The position numbers and the translations under genes are program-made. The notes beneath the pieces were generated by a model, which searched no databases, had not been told where the DNA came from, and was given only the letters and a program-made list of their open reading frames with translations. This document shows, piece after piece, positions 22,837 to 28,245 of a stretch of 28,245 bases of DNA; positions within the stretch are counted from its first letter, which is position 1; each line of letters starts with the position of its first letter. Location of the stretch: positions 1-28,245 of IMG/VR virus record IMGVR_UViG_3300017963_000650; one strand, given 5' to 3'. This DNA comes from a virus.

Positions 22837-23754
22837 ATGCGAAAAAAAACTAACAGTTGGTACAGGCGTTATCACGGAACTTGCAACGATCCTAAATTTC
22901 GTTTGATAGCTAAGCGATCCAATGCCCATTTGTGCTATGTACTCGCTTACTGGGATTTTATCCTAGAACACGCAAGCGCTCAAGACGATAGGGGGTGTTT
23001 GGCAAGCTTTGACACTGAATTAGCCGAAATTTCCTTAGATTTATCCGAAAAAGAAGCAAAAACTATATTTCAAAACTTTTGCAAAATGAAGCTTATCTGT
23101 GACAAGCGTGTTGCTGCATGGGATAAACGGCAATTTGCATCCGATACAAGCGCAGAACGTGTTAGAAGGCACCGAGAAAACAAAAAAAATCAACAAAAAA
23201 CGCCAGAAATCAGCGAAAACGATCAAAATGTAACGTTACATCGCAGTTACTGTGACGTGACCGTAACGCACCAGAGCAGAACAGAGAAGAACAGAGAAGA
23301 ACAGAGTAAGGAAAAAGAAAAAAAAGATTTAGTGAAATTTAATAAATTAAATTCCCCTAAACTTTTTTTACCAAAAAGCGAAAAAAATAAAAAAAATAAA
23401 ATTGATAACAAAAAAATTACAAATCAAACAAAAATATCAAACATTGATGATTTAAAATTAGAACATATTCAAGACTGGTTAAAAGAAGAAAGAACGAAGG
23501 GAAATTTTACAAAAATTAATGAAAAAGAAGTCTTTGATTATTTTGTTTTATATAGTAAAGGAAAAGAAAACGAAAACGAAAATAATGATTGTAATTCAAA
23601 ATCTTCAATAGACTATGTAAACCGATTGCAAAAGAGTTTTTACTGGGATAAATGGCAACCTAAAAATAAGGATAAAGAACATGATAGAACGAGAGAATTA
23701 TACAAAGCCTTTGAGCGAAAATATGGCGCACCACATCCAGAGTCCAACAATTAG
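22837..23754 (+). CDS. Phage replication initiator-like protein
   Basis: The 305-residue product has an N-terminal winged-helix-type domain (residues about 8-110: WYRRYHGTCNDPKFRLIAKR, then LCYVLAYWDFILEHAS, LAEISLDLSEKEAKTIFQNF, WDKRQFASDTSAERVRRHRE), a pattern common in phage replication proteins. The middle (about 115-200) is low-complexity, Lys/Asn/Glu-rich and probably a linker. The C-terminus (EHIQDWLKEERTKGNFTKIN to FYWDKWQPKNK) is helical. It is followed by a loader-like gene with a 74-base overlap, the lambda O-P arrangement. AAGG lies eight bases before the ATG. The linker DNA carries origin-like repeats. Confidence 0.8.
   Translation: MRKKTNSWYRRYHGTCNDPKFRLIAKRSNAHLCYVLAYWDFILEHASAQDDRGCLASFDTELAEISLDLSEKEAKTIFQNFCKMKLICDKRVAAWDKRQFASDTSAERVRRHRENKKNQQKTPEISENDQNVTLHRSYCDVTVTHQSRTEKNREEQSKEKEKKDLVKFNKLNSPKLFLPKSEKNKKNKIDNKKITNQTKISNIDDLKLEHIQDWLKEERTKGNFTKINEKEVFDYFVLYSKGKENENENNDCNSKSSIDYVNRLQKSFYWDKWQPKNKDKEHDRTRELYKAFERKYGAPHPESNN
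23229..23480 (+). other. Candidate replication origin inside the initiator gene
   Basis: A perfect palindrome TGTAACGTTACA (23229-23240) with related GTTAC/GTAAC words is followed by four tandem 10-bp units (23271-23310, consensus ACAGAGAAGA) and then about 170 bases of strongly A-rich DNA. Units of 10 bp do not keep reading frame, so selection is likely on DNA, not protein. The order iterons then purine-rich AT tract inside the initiator gene is that of lambda ori in O. Confidence 0.45.
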
Positions 23755-24295
23755 ATTTGAGACAATAAAAGAATTTTCTTTTACTAGTAATTTTTATCGC
23801 GCTAAAAAAATTTCAGATATTTCTATTATCGGAAAAAAATTGAGTTTAAGTGCTGCAAAAAATCTAGTCGATATTGGTTATTCAGAATTATCACGACCAT
23901 TAAAAATTGACGATAGAAAATATACGCATCCACTTGCTTTAAAAATTGACACGCCGCTATCATCTAAAGAATATTTTAACATACTTGTGTCTGCCTCTTA
24001 TGAATTAACAAGGGGTGAATATAAAGACGAAAACGCAATGGTTTTATATCGTGCTGGTATGTACGGACAACTTTGTGATTATCCCTTATCTATCATTGAA
24101 AGAGCATTTTTAAAACATATTAAAGAATCATCACAAAGAGCCACGCCACACGACATCATTAGACAAATTGAAGGTGATGAAGGCACATGGTGTACCAGAC
24201 AACAAAAACAAATAAATTCTATTACAGGATTATTACCCACAGTAAATTTTAACTTATGTCACTTAAAAAAATTAATAGAAAAAGAAGGTGGCTAG
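23681..24295 (+). CDS. Helicase-loader-like replication protein
   Basis: The 204-residue product lies directly after the initiator and overlaps it by 74 bases. The C-terminal part has YGQLCDYPLSIIERAFLKHI then RATPHDIIRQIEGDE, a pattern frequent in phage proteins next to initiators that are thought to load the host helicase or replace lambda P. ATG 23681 has AAGGA eight bases upstream; ATG 23723 is an alternative. No ATPase motif is visible, so it is not a DnaC/IstB-type loader. The loader role is inference. Confidence 0.68.
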   Translation: MIERENYTKPLSENMAHHIQSPTIRFETIKEFSFTSNFYRAKKISDISIIGKKLSLSAAKNLVDIGYSELSRPLKIDDRKYTHPLALKIDTPLSSKEYFNILVSASYELTRGEYKDENAMVLYRAGMYGQLCDYPLSIIERAFLKHIKESSQRATPHDIIRQIEGDEGTWCTRQQKQINSITGLLPTVNFNLCHLKKLIEKEGG

Positions 24296-24332
24296 TGTGG
24301 ATTAAATGAGGAATTTCTAAATTGCCACCTTC
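24284..24332. repeat. Inverted repeat over the stop of the loader-like gene
   Basis: GAAGGTGGC (24284-24292) and GCCACCTTC (24324-24332) form a perfect 9-bp stem with a 31-base loop. The left arm lies in the last codons. No T run follows on the plus strand. Confidence 0.6.
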
Positions 24333-24359
24333 CACGAAAAATTATAACTAAATAGGGGC

Positions 24360-24409
24360 AAGCGAGCAAGTATAGAAAGGAAAATCAAAAGCAAGGAACT
24401 TGCTCGCTT
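24360..24409. repeat. Perfect 12-bp inverted repeat in the convergent gap
   Basis: AAGCGAGCAAGT (24360-24371) pairs with ACTTGCTCGCTT (24398-24409) around a 26-base loop. It lies 28 bases before the end of the converging minus gene. Without a U tract it is not a textbook terminator; with the preceding inverted repeat it makes a two-hairpin intergenic element. Confidence 0.7.
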
Positions 24410-24437
24410 TGGTGTCGATTGTATTGATTAAAATATA

Positions 24438-24710
24438 CTACATAAATACAATTTCTTTTTCAATATCTTCTATTAAAAATTGTATTTCTTCATAATCGAT
24501 ATTTTTTTCATCAGAACGCAATAACAAATTTTTTAAAACGTGATTTATTTTTTCCGTTGTTGAAACATCATCTTTATAAGAACCACAAGACAATAACGGT
24601 TTATAAAGATTGATACAATTTTCTATAATATTATTTTTTATGCTGTTTTCATTTTGTCTACGTTTTATGCGCTCTAAAATTGTAATAGCTTCATTGATTG
24701 ACATTTTCAT
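24438..24710 (-). CDS. Small acidic early protein (90 aa)
   Basis: The product starts MKMSINEAITILERIKRRQN and is helical and Asn/Ile/Glu-rich. No family is recognised. GGAG lies about ten bases before the ATG, inside the upstream gene, which it overlaps by 20 bases. The two genes look like similar helical partners and are surely cotranscribed. Confidence 0.65.
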   Translation of the reverse strand: MKMSINEAITILERIKRRQNENSIKNNIIENCINLYKPLLSCGSYKDDVSTTEKINHVLKNLLLRSDEKNIDYEEIQFLIEDIEKEIVFM

Positions 24711-25059
24711 AGCGTTTTAACTCCCAATAGAGTTTTCTTATATTTTCGATCATTTTAGCACATGAATACTGTAACAAGAAGTCGTCTGCACTTTCACTAA
24801 TTAAATCATGTAAATTATATTCTAATTGTTTTAAATTACTAAGCTCTTTATTTTCTAAAAAGTGTATAATTTTTTCAGTGATTTTAACGTAACAAATTTC
24901 TTTTTGACATTTTGGAAAATGTAGCAACTCTTTTTCTAAAAATTCATCAGTAAAATCCAGTAAATAATTTGTTAATAATTGTTTGCTATCCTTATCTAAT
25001 TCTGAATTGATAATAATACATATTATTTTGTTATTAATATAATAATTTCCTTTATACAT
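24691..25059 (-). CDS. Small helical early protein (122 aa)
   Basis: The product starts MYKGNYYINNKIICIIINSE and is helical with several Cys (PKCQKEICYV). No family is recognised. ATG 25059 has AAGGGG five bases upstream; a GTG six bases earlier is possible. It is the first gene behind a well-formed early promoter that carries the shared spacer element. Confidence 0.68.
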   Translation of the reverse strand: MYKGNYYINNKIICIIINSELDKDSKQLLTNYLLDFTDEFLEKELLHFPKCQKEICYVKITEKIIHFLENKELSNLKQLEYNLHDLISESADDFLLQYSCAKMIENIRKLYWELKRYENVNQ

Positions 25060-25090
25060 AAACACCCCTTTTTAATTGTTTATATATATC

Positions 25091-25118
25091 ATTATATGTT
25101 ATTATAGGGTAAAGTCAA
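25091..25118 (-). promoter_or_regulatory. Early promoter for the 25059 operon
   Basis: -35 TTGACT (25118-25113), 16 bases, -10 TATAAT (25096-25091). The spacer contains TATAATAACA, continuing into TATAAT, so the shared element overlaps the -10. Confidence 0.7.
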
Positions 25119-25125
25119 GGTTTTT

Positions 25126-25431
25126 TTATAAATCAAATAAATTAGGCTGTATAAATTGCACATAATGCTTTGAACGTGCATACATCATTTTTTGAGATAA
25201 AAGTTTTCGCTTTTCTTCATCTTGGTATAATTCAGATAATATCTTTTCAATGCCGTTACTGTCTACGCCAGCAAGATCAAAAACAGTTTTGCCCTCACTC
25301 GATTTAGACCACATATAAGCGTCATAACTTTCTTGTGCATTCGTGCAAGCATCTCTGGCGACCTGTATAATAACATTTCGCCACAATCGCCTATAGTTTG
25401 TCAGTTCCTCCATTGAGTTCTTATCAATCAT
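25126..25431 (-). CDS. Conserved-looking small phage protein (101 aa)
   Basis: The product starts MIDKNSMEELTNYRRLWRNV and has the pattern YRRLWRNVIIQVARDA, then YMWSKSSEGKTVFDLAGVD, which I recall from small uncharacterised phage proteins with W-xSxxF-xxVCxLAGLD. Function unknown. ATG 25431 is preceded by only weak purines; a TTG twelve bases earlier is an alternative. A minus-strand TTGTTA-17-TAATAT promoter may lie just upstream, facing away from the SAP gene promoter. Confidence 0.7.
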   Translation of the reverse strand: MIDKNSMEELTNYRRLWRNVIIQVARDACTNAQESYDAYMWSKSSEGKTVFDLAGVDSNGIEKILSELYQDEEKRKLLSQKMMYARSKHYVQFIQPNLFDL

Positions 25432-25463
25432 TGTAAAACCCAATTTTTTCTTTGTATATTAGC

Positions 25464-25495
25464 GGTTTGACAAACCAATAACAACCCATTATAAT
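25464..25495 (+). promoter_or_regulatory. Consensus promoter with a dyad operator for the SAP-terS operon
   Basis: TTGACA (25467-25472), 17 bases and TATAAT (25490-25495): both hexamers match consensus perfectly. A perfect 13-bp dyad GGTTTG-A-CAAACC (25464-25476) covers the -35, so a repressor there would block transcription. It differs from the AT-rich operator at the four early promoters, suggesting another regulator. Confidence 0.8.
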
Positions 25496-25530
25496 ACATG
25501 AATCCTTTCCCAAAATAATGGCGTGATAAT

Positions 25531-26139
25531 ATGAAAAAAGATTATTCAGAACTAAGTTTTTTTGAATTGAAAACCGAATGTAAAAAGCAAGGTCTTTTTG
25601 CTAAAGGTACAAAAGTCGAATTACTCAAAAGATTAAACGGCGAAAACTCAACAAAAGAACAACAAAAAGAAGTTGTCGAAAAAATAGAACGCTCCGAAAA
25701 GAAAATAGAAGCACCCTCACCAACACCCGATGTTACTCCAATTGAAGCTTTGCAGCCATATCACAATACAAGAGTAAATAAGCTAGCGTCTTTTAAGCCT
25801 GATGTAAGGTTGAGTAATGTTCCCGATCCTGAATTTTATAAGGAGTGGGTTAATAGTGAACGGTTAGAAATTTTAGATAAAAAACTATCAATTATTGCTA
25901 GCGGTAAAGGTACATGGAAATTTTATCTCGATCCGCAACTTGTGCAATCTCAATACCCAAATAATGACAAAGTACAGCCGGGGTCAGCTGGTGCATATCA
26001 AGTAGAATTTAGAGGACGTTTACACGGCAATCAATCCACCACTTTAATTGATACCGACCAACAAATTTTAACCTATGCAGGCTATTATTTTAACAATCGC
26101 TATGAAACAGGAAAGAACAACCAAAAAACTGTTTTCTGA
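25531..26139 (+). CDS. SAP-domain protein linked to terminase small subunit
   Basis: The 202-residue product begins with a SAP motif (residues about 6-36: YSELSFFELKTECKKQGLFAKG-TKVELLKRL), a helix-turn-helix DNA-binding fold, then a charged linker, and a C-terminal domain (about 75-200) with YHNTRVNKLASFKPDVRL and QVEFRGRLHG. The C-terminal domain is not recognised. The stop overlaps the terS ATG (TGATG), so the two are made together. A DNA-binding partner of TerS, perhaps helping recognise the packaging site, is a reasonable inference. Confidence 0.78.
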   Translation: MKKDYSELSFFELKTECKKQGLFAKGTKVELLKRLNGENSTKEQQKEVVEKIERSEKKIEAPSPTPDVTPIEALQPYHNTRVNKLASFKPDVRLSNVPDPEFYKEWVNSERLEILDKKLSIIASGKGTWKFYLDPQLVQSQYPNNDKVQPGSAGAYQVEFRGRLHGNQSTTLIDTDQQILTYAGYYFNNRYETGKNNQKTVF

Positions 26140-26588
26140 TGAATTTATCGAAAAAACAACAAAACTTTGTTAAACGATATATTGAAACTGGCAATGCAAG
26201 CCAATCCTATAAAGATTCCTACGATGTGGACTTAAAACGGCCTTATAACTCTATTGCGAGAGACGCTTGCATCCTCTTGAAAAACCCTAAAGTCAGCCAA
26301 GTTATCAAGAAAGCTAAGAAAGAGCTAGAAGATACTTTCTTTGAAGACATCAGAATCACTAAAAAATACGTTACTGAGGGCATACTCAAAAACATTAAAG
26401 GAGCAGAGGCTAAATTTGACTATGCCGTGTCTCTAAAAGGCTATGCAATGTTAGCACAATTGTATGATTTAAATGACGACAAGAAAAACGATCGTATGAT
26501 TATCAATGAGAAAGAAAACATTGCCTTACTGGAAAACCTAAAAAAAAGAATTGTCGATGTAACACCAGCTTCGTCAGAACCTTGTTAA
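26139..26588 (+). CDS. terS: Terminase small subunit
   Basis: The 149-residue product begins MNLSKKQQNFVKRYIETGNA then SQSYKDSYDV, the start of Terminase_2-type small subunits (LTxKQxxFVxxYxxTGNAxxAY), followed by RDACILLKNPKVSQVIKKAK, an HTH-containing pattern. It binds the packaging start site and loads TerL. It lies about 8.4 kb from terL on the opposite strand, in an early-type operon with a SAP protein and behind a consensus promoter, not in the virion operon. Confidence 0.88.
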   Translation: MNLSKKQQNFVKRYIETGNASQSYKDSYDVDLKRPYNSIARDACILLKNPKVSQVIKKAKKELEDTFFEDIRITKKYVTEGILKNIKGAEAKFDYAVSLKGYAMLAQLYDLNDDKKNDRMIINEKENIALLENLKKRIVDVTPASSEPC

Positions 26589-26604
26589 TTTGTTTTTTTT
26601 TGTC

Positions 26605-26633
26605 TTGACTAATCTATAATAACATATTATTAT
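26605..26633 (+). promoter_or_regulatory. Early promoter for ardA with dyad operator
   Basis: -35 TTGACT (26605-26610), 17 bases, -10 TATTAT (26628-26633). The spacer and -10 contain TATAATAACATATTATTATA, an 8-4-8 inverted repeat (TATAATAA/TTATTATA). This is the most symmetric copy of the element shared by four promoters. Confidence 0.72.
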
Positions 26634-26677
26634 ACATTTAGACCTAATAAAACCTAAAAACAAACGAGGCAAAAAAA

Positions 26678-27193
26678 ATGACAAATTTAAACGATGATTC
26701 ACAAATTTATGTAGCGTGTTTGAGTTCTTACAACCACGGTATTTTACACGGTAAATGGATAACGCCTGAATCAGACAAACAATTATTACAAGATCAAATA
26801 AATGATATTTTAAAAAGTTCTCCTATTGAGAATGCTGAGGAGTGGGCAATACATGATTATGATAATTTCCCCAATCTTGGTGAGTATCCGGGGATAGACG
26901 CAATTATAAAAGTTCAGGAAGCTATCGAAGAGCATGGGATATATTTAGTTAACGCCTTTTTTGAGGTAGGTACTTTTGATAGTTTAGATGAAATGCAAGA
27001 CCGCTTTTATGGTGAATATGAAAGTTTCCAAATATTCGCCTATGAATTTGCACATGACACAATCCCCGAATTAGATCAAGATACCACATTAGCTCGATAT
27101 TTTGACTATGATGCTTTTGAAAGAGATTTGTCATTTGATTTTGATGAAGCTTATGGAGAAAATGGATCAAGTTTAATATTCTGTAATCGTTAA
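26678..27193 (+). CDS. ardA: Anti-restriction protein ArdA
   Basis: The 171-residue product matches ArdA along its length: QIYVACLSSYNHGILHGKWI at the start, AEEWAIHDYDNFP at residues 53-65, YGEYESFQIFAYEFAHDT in the middle and LARYFDYDAFERDL at 138-151. It is strongly acidic, as required: ArdA is a DNA mimic dimer that blocks type I restriction-modification enzymes. It has its own early promoter, fitting a need on DNA entry. The GAGGCAAAAAA leader before the ATG is shared with the 22256 and 22408 genes. Confidence 0.93.
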   Translation: MTNLNDDSQIYVACLSSYNHGILHGKWITPESDKQLLQDQINDILKSSPIENAEEWAIHDYDNFPNLGEYPGIDAIIKVQEAIEEHGIYLVNAFFEVGTFDSLDEMQDRFYGEYESFQIFAYEFAHDTIPELDQDTTLARYFDYDAFERDLSFDFDEAYGENGSSLIFCNR

Positions 27194-27200
27194 CCCAAAA

Positions 27201-27249
27201 TGTTGAGGCGGTGGTTTTTTATCCCCCTGAATCTCGCGCCGCCTCAACA
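27201..27249. terminator. Hairpin between convergent ardA and rusA genes
   Basis: TGTTGAGGCGG (27201-27211) and CCGCCTCAACA (27239-27249) form a perfect 11-bp stem with a 27-base loop. The right arm encodes the Val-Glu-Ala-Ala end of the RusA protein and the loop contains its stop. On the minus strand TTTTGGG follows, on the plus strand CTTTCTAAAAAA. It most likely ends both genes. Confidence 0.6.
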
Positions 27250-27647
27250 CTTTCTAAAAAAGAAGAACATAAATAAAAAAATTCTTCAATGTCCTCTGAC
27301 TTTTCCAACGAAAATATATTAATACCGACAAAATCTCCCTTGTCATCATTCCACACGGGGAAAACGCCTTTTACGTACTTGTAAGAATCATCTTTAATAA
27401 TGCCGTGTGTCACTAAAATATCAGTTAAAGCCTTTTCACAATTTCCACTGTCTCTTGATTTATTGGGGCATTGCATATCATAAACAATAATACACCTATC
27501 AGTCATATTAGGTGGCTTTTGTTCAAGTATCATTTGTGACGCTTCACCAATCCACATCTCATAACTATCAGTTTTTTTACGCTTTTTACCAAAATTCATA
27601 AACAAAGCATTTGCAGAGGGAGGAATTGGAAGAAGAAAGCGAATCAT
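27219..27647 (-). CDS. rusA: RusA-family Holliday junction resolvase
   Basis: The 142-residue product starts MIRFLLPIPPSANALFMNFG, a typical RusA start, with YEMWIGEA and then RDSGNCEKALTDILVTHGIIKDDS. In this segment Asp66, Asn69, Lys72, Asp76 and Asp86/87 fit the RusA active-site pattern; the usual DxD pair is DxG here, a variant I recall in phage members. It resolves branched DNA before packaging. ATG 27647 fits the family start but has no ribosome site; a longer frame to 27698 adds hydrophobic residues. The last codons form a hairpin arm. Confidence 0.85.
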   Translation of the reverse strand: MIRFLLPIPPSANALFMNFGKKRKKTDSYEMWIGEASQMILEQKPPNMTDRCIIVYDMQCPNKSRDSGNCEKALTDILVTHGIIKDDSYKYVKGVFPVWNDDKGDFVGINIFSLEKSEDIEEFFYLCSSFLESVEAARDSGG

Positions 27648-27713
27648 GAAGTAAATTGTGTTATAGTGAGAATAAAACAATAATAATCTAAAAAACATTA
27701 TGAGGTAATTAGT

Positions 27714-28046
27714 ATGAAAGGATTTATTTCTGAGCTTGGTTTCAAGGCTGCATCATCTAGCGGAATCATTTATAAAAAATTACTAAGACTAGACCACCAA
27801 CCATCGCCGCCAATACAAATAGAAAGCATTAGCATCGACAAAGAGTTGCACTGGCAAAACATAAGAGCGCATAATAACATGCAGATAAGAAGAAAGTTTA
27901 AAGCCTTAGAGGAGCCACAAGAAGACGATTATCAAATTTTCCAATTTAATGAAGCGCAACTGAACGGCAGAAACAACGTACAAGATTTTCAATTCACAGA
28001 GCGATACAAGCAAGAAACGCAAGAACACAAAACACAAGAAAGATAA
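27714..28046 (+). CDS. Unknown Gln/Glu-rich protein (110 aa)
   Basis: The product starts MKGFISELGFKAASSSGIIY and becomes charged and Gln-rich toward the end (FTERYKQETQEHKTQER), probably disordered. GAGG lies eight bases before the ATG. No family is recognised. It starts 66 bases from the divergent rusA start, and is followed by a non-coding repeat region. Confidence 0.62.
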   Translation: MKGFISELGFKAASSSGIIYKKLLRLDHQPSPPIQIESISIDKELHWQNIRAHNNMQIRRKFKALEEPQEDDYQIFQFNEAQLNGRNNVQDFQFTERYKQETQEHKTQER

Positions 28047-28069
28047 AGCAATCAGCAGTAACCAAAATC

Positions 28070-28099
28070 GACCATTTTGCCGACGTTAGCAAAATGGTC
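28070..28099. repeat. Perfect 11-bp inverted repeat
   Basis: GACCATTTTGC (28070-28080) and GCAAAATGGTC (28089-28099) flank an 8-base centre. No T run follows on either strand, so it is not a standard terminator. It may be a DNA-protein site or a structured RNA end. Confidence 0.75.
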
Positions 28100-28114
28100 A
28101 CCATCGGGTCAGGA

Positions 28115-28245
28115 GCCGATTTTCCAGTGAGTTTTCACCAGTCAGTGAAATTTCACCGAACACTATAAAGGAATCCATCCTTATAACGTAGCCGATCCTC
28201 CAGTGAGTTTTCACCAGTCAGTGAAATTTCACCGAACACTATAAA
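28115..28245. repeat. 76-bp direct repeat array with palindromic iterons at window edge
   Basis: A 76-base unit begins at 28115 and again at 28191; the second is cut by the window edge after 55 bases and differs at two positions. Each unit holds two iterons 18 bp apart: CAGTGAGTTTTCACC (28125, 28201) and CAGTGAAATTTCACC (28143, 28219). The core GTGAAATTTCAC is a perfect palindrome. There is no gene in 28047-28245. Spacing and symmetry suggest a site for a dimeric DNA-binding protein (origin, partition or packaging), but function is unknown. Confidence 0.85.

Noticed and set aside
23681-24295. DnaC/IstB-type ATPase loader
   Set aside because: No Walker A or B motif is visible, so only a non-ATPase loader-like role is suggested.
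28115-28245. CRISPR-like array at the right end
   Set aside because: Only two units are present, the inter-repeat segment is not a unique spacer set, each unit contains its own internal palindromes, and no cas gene is near.

Overview
This window is an AT-rich genome segment of a tailed bacteriophage or prophage. The P22-like portal, an N4-gp56-type major capsid protein, a head-tail adaptor, several helical ejection-type proteins and the absence of any tape-measure gene point to a short-tailed (podovirus-like) virion. The host is probably a Gram-negative, AT-rich bacterium: Shine-Dalgarno sites are AGGAG/GAGG-like, sigma70-type promoters are recognisable, and one small gene carries a lipobox. 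The exact host cannot be named from this sequence. I see no integrase, endolysin, holin or tRNA gene, and the left-most gene runs off the edge, so the lysis/integration genes, if present, lie outside.

Layout. (1) Positions 1-17703, minus strand: a tightly packed virion operon reading from terminase large subunit (16156-17703) through portal, a 59-codon coiled-coil gene, scaffold, major capsid protein, head/adaptor genes, fibre-like genes with internal repeats, three tiny lysine-rich genes, a large tail protein, a GNAT-like gene, a protein ending in a peptidase-S74 self-cleaving domain, and two helical ejection-type proteins. Many junctions overlap by 1-4 bases (ATGA, TAATG), which implies translational coupling. 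The capsid gene alone has its own promoter and a 150-base structured leader. (2) 17781-18026: a lone plus-strand membrane-protein gene with its own extended -10 promoter, moron-like. (3) 18010-22256, minus strand: small early genes (excisionase-like HTH, lipoprotein, membrane protein), then RecT recombinase, two paralogous pentapeptide-repeat proteins and a YqaJ-type exonuclease. (4) 22257-24437: a control region, a plus-strand HTH regulator, operator-like repeats, a replication initiator that appears to hold an internal origin, a helicase-loader-like gene and a structured intergenic region. (5) 24438-28046: small early genes, a SAP-domain protein coupled to the terminase small subunit (over 8 kb from the large subunit and on the opposite strand), the ArdA anti-restriction protein, a RusA resolvase and an unknown gene. 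(6) 28047-28245: no gene; a perfect 11-bp inverted repeat and an iteron array that continues to the window edge.

How it fits together. RecT, the YqaJ nuclease and RusA form a phage recombination module. The initiator and loader start replication. ArdA protects incoming DNA from type I restriction. TerS/TerL and portal package DNA into the N4-gp56 capsid. Four early promoters (before recT, 22256, 25059 and ardA) share one unusual sequence inside the -35/-10 spacer and look like one regulon. The most unusual non-coding signals are the capsid leader with three identical GGCTGTAA elements, the shared early-promoter operator, the 10-bp-phased repeat in the initiator gene, and the palindromic iterons at the right edge.
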